Source: Nemertoderma westbladi
Taxonomy: Eukaryota; Xenacoelomorpha; Nemertodermatida; Nemertodermatidae
Assembly (NCBI GenBank): GCA_032718475.1
Contig: JAUCBJ010000665.1
Location: forward strand, 1 to 28,088
DNA length: 28,088 nucleotides
Direction: 5' to 3'
This document shows, one piece after another, positions 22,234 through 28,088 of the stretch. The translations under genes were made by a program, and so were the position numbers. How positions within the stretch are numbered: the first letter of the stretch is position 1; each line of letters starts with the position of its first letter. The notes under the pieces are model-generated. The model had not been told where the DNA came from, did not search any database, and saw only the letters and a program-made list of their open reading frames with translations.

Positions 22234-22750
22234 AAAGGAGCAGGTTAAGGCCGGATTTTCTAACCAAAACAATAAACAGTCACTTTACCAAATCAGGGAA
22301 AGGAGCAGGTTACAGAGGCGGGATTTTCTAACCAAAACAATAAACGATAACATTACCAATTGAGAGAAAGGAGCAGGTTACAGATGCGGGATTTTCTAAC
22401 CAAAACAATAAACAGTCACTTCACCAAATCAGGGAAAGGAGCAGGTTACAGAAACGGGATTTTCTAACCAAAACAATAAACGATAACATTACCAATTGAG
22501 AGAAAGGAGCAGGTTACAAAGGCGGGATTTCCCAACCAAAACAATAAACGATCACTTAATTAATTGAGGGAAAGGGGCAGGTTACAGAGGCGGAATTTTC
22601 TAACCAAAACAATAAACAGTCACTTTACAAAATTAAGGAAAGGAGCAGGTTACAGAGGCGCGCCTTTCTAACCAAAACAATAAACGGCCACTTTACCAAA
22701 TCAGGTAAAGGAGCAGGTTACAGATGAGGCGGGATTTTCTAACCAAAACA
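22234..22750 (+). repeat. Tandem array of about 66-bp units, 8 copies
   Basis: Each unit carries aaaggagcaggttacagagg, then cgggattttctaacc and aaaacaataaac, followed by a variable segment. Two variable segments (cagtcacttYaccaaatcag and cgataacattaccaattgag) alternate in the first copies, suggesting a two-unit higher-order repeat. Confidence 0.93.
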
Positions 22751-23360
22751 ACCGGTCAGCCGGTAGGCCTACCAGTACCGTATTTAAATGGTAGGCTACA
22801 CAGTAGGCCTACAGCAGTACCGGTGCCGGTACCGGTACTAAAATACAGAAATGCCTGCTTTATACCTACATCTGTACATACAATATAGCAAAATAGTGCT
22901 ATATATACTAATACCGGTACTGATAGCCTGAGAGAACAGCAGTAGAGAAACCGGTAGCATGGAACCTAACATTAGATTTTTGGAGGACATAAAAAATAAA
23001 AAAAAGGACAAAAAAAGGATTTAAACGGACAATAAAAATTATTGCGTTAATGTAATCAGCAACAGTTTAGGCCTAATTCTGAAATATCAATGTTTTCACA
23101 AGTGTTTTTATAATTTCAAGGAAATGCTAGCTAGTAAAAAAAAAAACACTAGCTACACCTTAATAAATAATATATAATAATGTTCTCGAACACTTACCAA
23201 TAACAAAAATAAATAAAAATACAGTATTTTTAAAATTTCAAAAAATTCTAGCAAGTAAATAACACTAGCTACCATAAAAAATATTTATACTAATGTTCTA
23301 GAACATTCAGACATTCACCAATATCAAAAAAGCACTAAAAAGTTGCTATCAGGAACCGTA
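22751..23360. other. Repeat-rich intergenic DNA
   Basis: Positions 22750-22960 are dense in ACCGGT and TAGGCCTA words. Two diverged direct copies of about 110 bp follow at about 23101-23215 and 23225-23330. They share tttttaaaatttca-like, actagctacc and aatgttctMgaaca blocks. No gene was seen. Confidence 0.6.
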
Positions 23361-23486
23361 CAATTCGGTCCTAGGACAATTCGGTCCTAGGACAATTCGA
23401 TCCTAGGACAATTCCGTCCTAGGACAATTCGGTCCTAGGACAATTCGGTCCTAGGACAATTCGGTCCCGGACAATTCTGTCCCGGA
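23361..23486 (+). repeat. 16-bp palindromic tandem repeat, 8 copies
   Basis: The unit is caattcggtcctagga, containing the palindrome tcctagga. The first six copies are 16 bp. The last two are 15 bp and change to tcccgga. Confidence 0.93.
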
Positions 23487-24214
23487 TAATAATACTGTAT
23501 TAATAACAATAACAATAACAAATAATAATAGCTTTGAAAACCTATAAATACCGAAAATAGCACATTTCTATGAAGCTTTATAGATTTCGATATTTTGTGA
23601 TATTCCAATGCTAAACACATGTGCCATTTGCCATGTGCCACAAGCTAAAAAGTGGCACTTCTACGCTATTAGAAAATTTGAAACCCACTTGTTTAGTGCT
23701 TCAGCACCCTGTTAAACATCGTGGAACCGAAATTTGCGCCATTCTGCCTGTGTCTATGTTTGCCAAATACGCAAATTTTGGCACGTGCCAGAAATGGCAC
23801 AAAGCCACCCTTTGAGAATTTGAGACCTATCTCAGAAGATTCGTCGCTATCGAAAACCCGAATAGGTGAAAAGTAGTGCCCAAACTATGAATATTTTTCG
23901 AAATAGTAATTTTGGCCGCAAAACAGGGTTTCTGGCCCACTGTCTGACTGTGTACTGGCCTACAGTATGTCTGTCTGTACGTTCCAAGGTTTATAGGCAC
24001 TGGTGATTGATTGGCAGATTGGCAACCGGTACGGTGGGCGGTAGGTCTGTAGTAGCTCTGTAGATAGATAACTCTGTAACTACCGCTGTACCGGTATCAT
24101 TTTTTCAGTTTTTACAATCTACTACTGTACTACACTGCTACATAGCCTACTTACATAGGCCTACTAATCCCAATAATCAAGATAATAGTCTGATAGTGCT
24201 GTAGTGTGTTGATA
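23487..24214 (+). other. Upstream region of adenylosuccinate synthetase
   Basis: This should contain the promoter and 5'UTR of the downstream gene. I see no certain promoter element. It has several tggcac/gtgcca words at 23610-23810 and ACCGGT words at 24026 and 24091. Confidence 0.45.
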
Positions 24215-27200
24215 ATGTCTACGTCAACAACTGGAACTACCGGTATTGATCTACCTGTAAATGGGAATTCAGGGTTTTGTACCGACAACAATTACCCTGC
24301 GAATGTAACTGTCGTTCTTGGTTCTCAATGGGGGGACGAAGGTAAAGGTAAAATAGTGGATTTATTAGCTCCTAAAGCAAACATGGTGTGTCGTTGTCAG
24401 GTTAGTTGAATTTGTAGGCTCCAAACCCTACTGCCCTACCACAGTTAGACAGTTTGCCGTTGTCACTTCGGTTAGATTTTGTTAGTTATTAACGCGGCAC
24501 TGGTTAAAAAATATTCTCTAAGAATAATGAGATTTTCAGATTTTCTCTAAATTGAATGAAAAAATCACTAAAATACCCACTCATTCTGTCATTGCTAAAT
24601 AATTAATTAATCTCTAAGAAATCATTGCAAATGCAATTTACCGTAATGCGGGGAAATCTGATTAAATTTAGTGAAAAGTGGTAGGGCCTAATTTTTGTAG
24701 AAAGTGATCGAAATTGTAAATGATTTGTAGTGCATGTAGTGAAATGTTAGATTATATTTCGTAGATGTTTCAGAATTAAATATAGTCAGATACAGAGATA
24801 GTTTTGCAGTAACCTGGTAACATAATATTTGGTTTTTAAGTGACGCAATTAACATCTGATTATTAAAAAAATTGAACTGTAACCTGTGCTAGTGTGATAT
24901 TGACTTTTGTTTATTGTTTTGGTTTGATTAACGTGGGCCTGTGCCCTGTATACCTAACCTGATACTTTCTTGTTTTTGATTATTTAACATCAGAACATTG
25001 AGACGAGATATTAATTCGCCTAGATTGGATTTGCCTCTCTGGCTTTCGGATATCGTTATACACAGTACGCAGGTTCGCTACGTACGCAGGTTCGCTATAA
25101 TACTGCGAAATGCCGATATGCAGTACTTTTTCTACTTTCTCTACATTTTTTATGTATTTTTAATGTATTTTTTATTCAGGGTGGCAATAACGCAGGCCAT
25201 ACTGTGGTGGCGAATGGAAAGGAATATTTCTTTCATTTGCTTCCGTCTGGAGTAATGAGCGAGAGCTGCGTTTCGGTTATAGGTAATGGCGTTGTTTTAG
25301 ATATTCCGGGATTGTTTCAGGAGATTTCTGTTAACGAGGAAAGGGGACTTTCCAATATCGCCGGCAGGTAACTAAGTTGTTATTGAACTGTATGGGTGCC
25401 GGGCCGATCCCGATATGTGCATGTAATTGTAATTATTGGTATATGTATGTAGAAGTGGTAGATATCAAAGCCGCGTTTCCGCAAAACATATTTTAAGGAC
25501 TAACAGCGAATTCCAAAATATCATTGTAGTGTAGGCCTATATATCGGATTTTCATTTATTACCTTATATTTAAAGTTTACAGATACACGGCTTTTCTGTA
25601 GTGAGTAAGGGGATTATTGTATGGCATAAATGAATGTTTAATGGCTTTATTCCAGTATGTGGTCTCTATGCTATCATGGTTGTGTTTTTTTAAACATGTT
25701 TGTTACAAAACGTAAATTAAACTAAATATTCCCTGTTGTTATTCACAGCTACTTTCTATGTTTACGTACGTAGATTGAAGTTATCGGATCGCGCTCATCT
25801 CGTCTTTAGTTTCCACCAGAAAGCCGACGGTTTGCTGGAAGAAACCAAATCAAAAACCGGTAAAAAACTTGGGACAACGAAACGCGGCATAGGCCCAACT
25901 TATTCTACCAAAGCCAATCGGCTGGGAATCAGGTACATATGGTCTAATGCAATGGAGCTCCAACCAATTGGGTGGGGGGGGGGGGGGGGGGGTTAATGGG
26001 GGACTTCGGGATCCTAGTAGTACCAATCCCGATCCCAGTAGTACCAATCCCGATCCCAGTAGTACCAATCCCGATCCCAGTAGTACCAATCCCGATCCCA
26101 GTAGTACCAATCCCGATCCCAGTAGTACCAATCCCGATCCCAGTAGTACCAATCCCGATCCCAGTAGTACTAATCCCGATCCCAGTAGTACCAATCCCGA
26201 TCCCAGTAGTACCAATCCCGATCCCAGTAGTACCAATCCCGATCCCAGTAGTACCAATCCCGATCCCAGTAGTACCAATCCCGATCCCAGTAGTACCAAT
26301 CCCGTTCCCAGTAGTACCAATCCCGATCCCAGTAGTACCAATCCCGATCCCAGTAGTACCAATCCCGATCCCAGTAGTACCAATCCCGATCCCAGTAGTA
26401 CCAATCCCGATCCCAGTAGTACCAATCCCGATCCCAGTAGTACCAATCCCGATCCCAGTAGTACCAATCCCGTTCCCAGTAGTACCAATCCCGATCCCAG
26501 TAGTACCAATCCCGATCCCAGTAGTACCAATCCCGATCCCAGTAGTACCAATCCCGATCCCAGTAGTACTAATCCCGATCCCAGTAGTACCAATCCCGAT
26601 CCCAGTAGTACCAATCCCGATCCCAGTAGTACCAATCCCGATCCCAGTAGTACCAATCCCGATCCCAGTAGTACCAATCCCGATCCCAGTAGTACCAATC
26701 CCGATCCTAGTAGTACCAATCCCGATCCCAGTAGTACCAATCCCGATCCCAGTAGTACCAATCCCGATTTAGTGGGTGCATCCCCTGAATAGCTTTCATA
26801 TATGATGTTTGACGGTGTAGGTTCACACGATAACTTTTGTTTATTACTTTATAACCGCATCCCTCGCCACTCATTTAATATATGTTGACTAAATTCCCGT
26901 AATGCTCATTAATTTCTTTACTTACATTCATTCCGTCGTTTTTCCTCACAGAGTTTGCGATTTAGTTGGAGATTTCAACCACTTTACGGACCGTTTTAAG
27001 TTACTAGTTGAGTGCATGGAGTTGTCCTACCCAGACTTACACGTGGATGTTGAACACGAGCTGTCGAGGTTTGTTATGTGTCTATTACGAAGCCGTTAAA
27101 GATCAGACTAATGTCGCAATGACCGCAGATATAATTATAGTTATTTAGTTATAATGTTATTATCTAATCGTGGTCGGAAATCCTGACATTGTGTTTTATT

Positions 27201-27356
27201 TACTTCTCGCTTTCCCATATATCGCTTTTATCGAGTTCTATTTTTATCTACATCATTATTCATCGTCTCCTTCCAGATATAAAGAATTTGCTGAGTTAGT
27301 TAGACCGATGGTATGTGATACTGTCAGCTTAATGAATAAAGCCATTAAAACACCAG
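24215..27356 (+). CDS. ADSS: Adenylosuccinate synthetase, exons 1-5 (3' part outside window)
   Basis: This cytosolic enzyme joins IMP and aspartate using GTP, the first committed step to AMP. Exon 1 (24215-24400) encodes [14 protein letters not shown], with the catalytic Asp in WGDEGKGK. Exon 2 (25180-25367) begins GGNNAGHT with the catalytic His and continues HLLPSGV and IGNGVVLD. Exon 3 (25774-25932) encodes [10 protein letters not shown] and [14 protein letters not shown], an IMP-binding region. Exon 4 (26952-27068) begins VCDLVGDF and exon 5 (27277-27356) includes VRPMVCDT. All introns are GT-AG: exon 1/2 is phase 0, exons 2-4 end in phase 2 (AG|A gives Arg each time) and exon 5 ends in phase 1 at gtaagt. 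The ATG at 24215 has A at -3; an upstream GTG in frame is not a plausible eukaryotic start. The exons total 730 nt, about 243 residues of a usual 430-460. The N-terminal 30 residues before the core are unconserved. Confidence 0.96.
24401..25179 (+). other. ADSS intron 1
   Basis: This 779-bp intron runs from gttagt to ttattcag. It contains an inverted copy of the gtttattgttttggtt word (about 24907-24923), seen elsewhere in the window, and a segment at 25008-25050 similar to 11262-11310. A plus-strand frame overlapping exon 2 is out of frame and not a gene. Confidence 0.85.
25368..25773 (+). other. ADSS intron 2
   Basis: This 406-bp intron runs from gtaact to tacgtacgtag. The acceptor was chosen over an earlier cacag at 25748 because only it keeps the RLKLSDRAH reading and the phase. 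Confidence 0.85.
25973..25992 (+). repeat. Poly-G tract in ADSS intron 3
   Basis: A run of about 20 G lies on the coding strand 40 bp inside intron 3, directly before the minisatellite. It could form a G-quadruplex in the transcript. Confidence 0.9.
26016..26768 (+). repeat. 21-bp minisatellite in ADSS intron 3, about 36 copies
   Basis: The unit is agtagtaccaatcccgatccc, 753 bp in all. Variation is limited to rare substitutions: gttccc for gatccc in two copies, taatcc for caatcc in two, and tcctag for tcccag near the end. Because 21 is a multiple of three, long frames stay open on both strands (NPDPSST-type and GLVLLGS-type repeats). They lie within a well-supported intron (25933-26951) and are not genes. 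Confidence 0.97.
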
Positions 27357-27463
27357 GTAAGTCGAAATTATAAAAGGTTTAATCCTTTAAAGGTATCAGA
27401 AATGTTTTTATTGTAAGGATTACGATTCCCATAAATAAATGCGTTCTTGCTGGGCCAAACCGC

Positions 27464-28088
27464 TGCCCCCCACCCCCCCCCCCCCCCCATCGGTGTGCTG
27501 CGAGAACCGCTGCCCCCCCCCCCCATCGGTGTGCTGCGAGAACCGCTGCCCCCCCCCATCGGTGTGCTGCGAGAACCGCTGCCCCCCCCATCGGTGTGCT
27601 GCGAGAACAGCTCCCCCCCCCCCATCGGTGTGCTGCGAGAACCGCTGCCCCCCCCCCATCGGTGTGCTGCGAGAACAGCTGCCCCCCCCCCATCGGTGTG
27701 CTGCGAGAACCGCTGCCCCCCCCCCCCCACATCGGTGTGCTGCGAGAACCGCTGACCCCCCCCCCCCCACCCCATCGGTGTGCTGTAAGAACCGCTGCCC
27801 CCCCCCCCATCGGTGTGCTGCGAGAACCGTGCCCCCCCCCCATCGGTGTGCTGCGAGAACCGCTGCCCCCCCCTATCGGTGTGCTGCGAGAACCGATCCC
27901 TCCCCCCCATCGGTGTGCTGCGAGAACCCCCCCCCCCCTTCGGTGTGCTGCGAGAACCGCTGCCCCCCCCCATCGGTGTGCTGCGAGAACCGCTGCTCCC
28001 CCCCCATCGGTGTGCTGCGAGAACCGCTGCCCCCCCCATCGGTGTGCTGCGAGAACCGCTGCCCCCCCCATCGGTGTGCTGCAAGAAC
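27464..28088 (+). repeat. C-rich minisatellite of about 33 bp in ADSS intron 5, 18+ copies
   Basis: Each unit has a constant part (atcggtgtgctgcgagaacc, then gctg) and a C tract of about 7-14 bases that varies between copies. I count 18 cggtgtgct cores, and the array continues past the window end. It begins about 107 bp after the exon 5 donor. The overlapping long frames, proline- or glycine-rich, are by-products of the repeat. Confidence 0.95.

Noticed and set aside
21545-22363. Several small plus-strand frames
   Set aside because: They cross a foldback arm, short direct repeats and the tandem array; no family similarity was seen.
24206-24214. Upstream GTG start for adenylosuccinate synthetase
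   Set aside because: A eukaryotic gene should start at the ATG at 24215, which is in frame and has A at -3.
25850-26792. Long repetitive proteins (NPDPSST and GLVLLGS repeats) on both strands
   Set aside because: They arise from a 21-bp minisatellite within an intron bounded by well-supported ADSS exons 3 and 4.
27368-28084. Glycine- or proline-rich proteins from the right end
   Set aside because: Several frames on both strands are open across the same C-rich minisatellite; composition is set by the repeat and there is no independent coding evidence.

Overview
The window is animal nuclear DNA, AT-rich, intron-bearing and loaded with tandem repeats and short DNA transposons. The protein-coding signals are metazoan: a Groucho/TLE corepressor gene, a PSTAIRE cyclin-dependent kinase and a eukaryotic-type adenylosuccinate synthetase. 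An invertebrate bilaterian is likely; no line of evidence here fixes the phylum.

Layout. Positions 1-9210 carry the 5' part of a groucho/TLE gene on the minus strand. I rebuilt three coding exons: exon 1 at 9210-9190, exon 2 at 8075-7978 and exon 3 at 3829-3766. The later exons lie beyond position 1. Intron 2 is dominated by a 95-copy, 42-bp tandem array (4003-7992). Its first copy lies partly inside exon 2, so each copy repeats the last 15 exon bases and the 5' splice site. A huge minus-strand open frame over this array is a by-product of the repeat and not a gene. From 9211 to 13766 there is non-coding DNA with a tRNA-Glu-like SINE head, a 20-bp tandem array and a long hairpin. An intact, intronless CDK1/CDK2-type kinase occupies 14699-13767 on the minus strand.

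Positions 14835-18970 hold two terminal-inverted-repeat elements. The first (14835-16790) has long inverted ends and a remnant YqaJ-type nuclease reading frame. The second (17448-18970) is flanked by TAA, as in PIF/Harbinger insertions. Positions 18974-24214 are intergenic repeats: an inverted SINE-like copy, a foldback element (21203-21602), an 8-copy array of about 66 bp that shares sequence with it, and an 8-copy 16-bp palindromic array.

The right end (24215-28088) holds the first five coding exons of adenylosuccinate synthetase on the plus strand. A 21-bp minisatellite behind a poly-G run lies in intron 3, and a C-rich minisatellite of about 33 bp lies in intron 5. The three genes belong to unrelated pathways (transcriptional corepression, cell-cycle control, AMP synthesis), and nothing suggests they work together. 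The common theme is homogeneous minisatellites inside introns, one of which has captured a splice junction.
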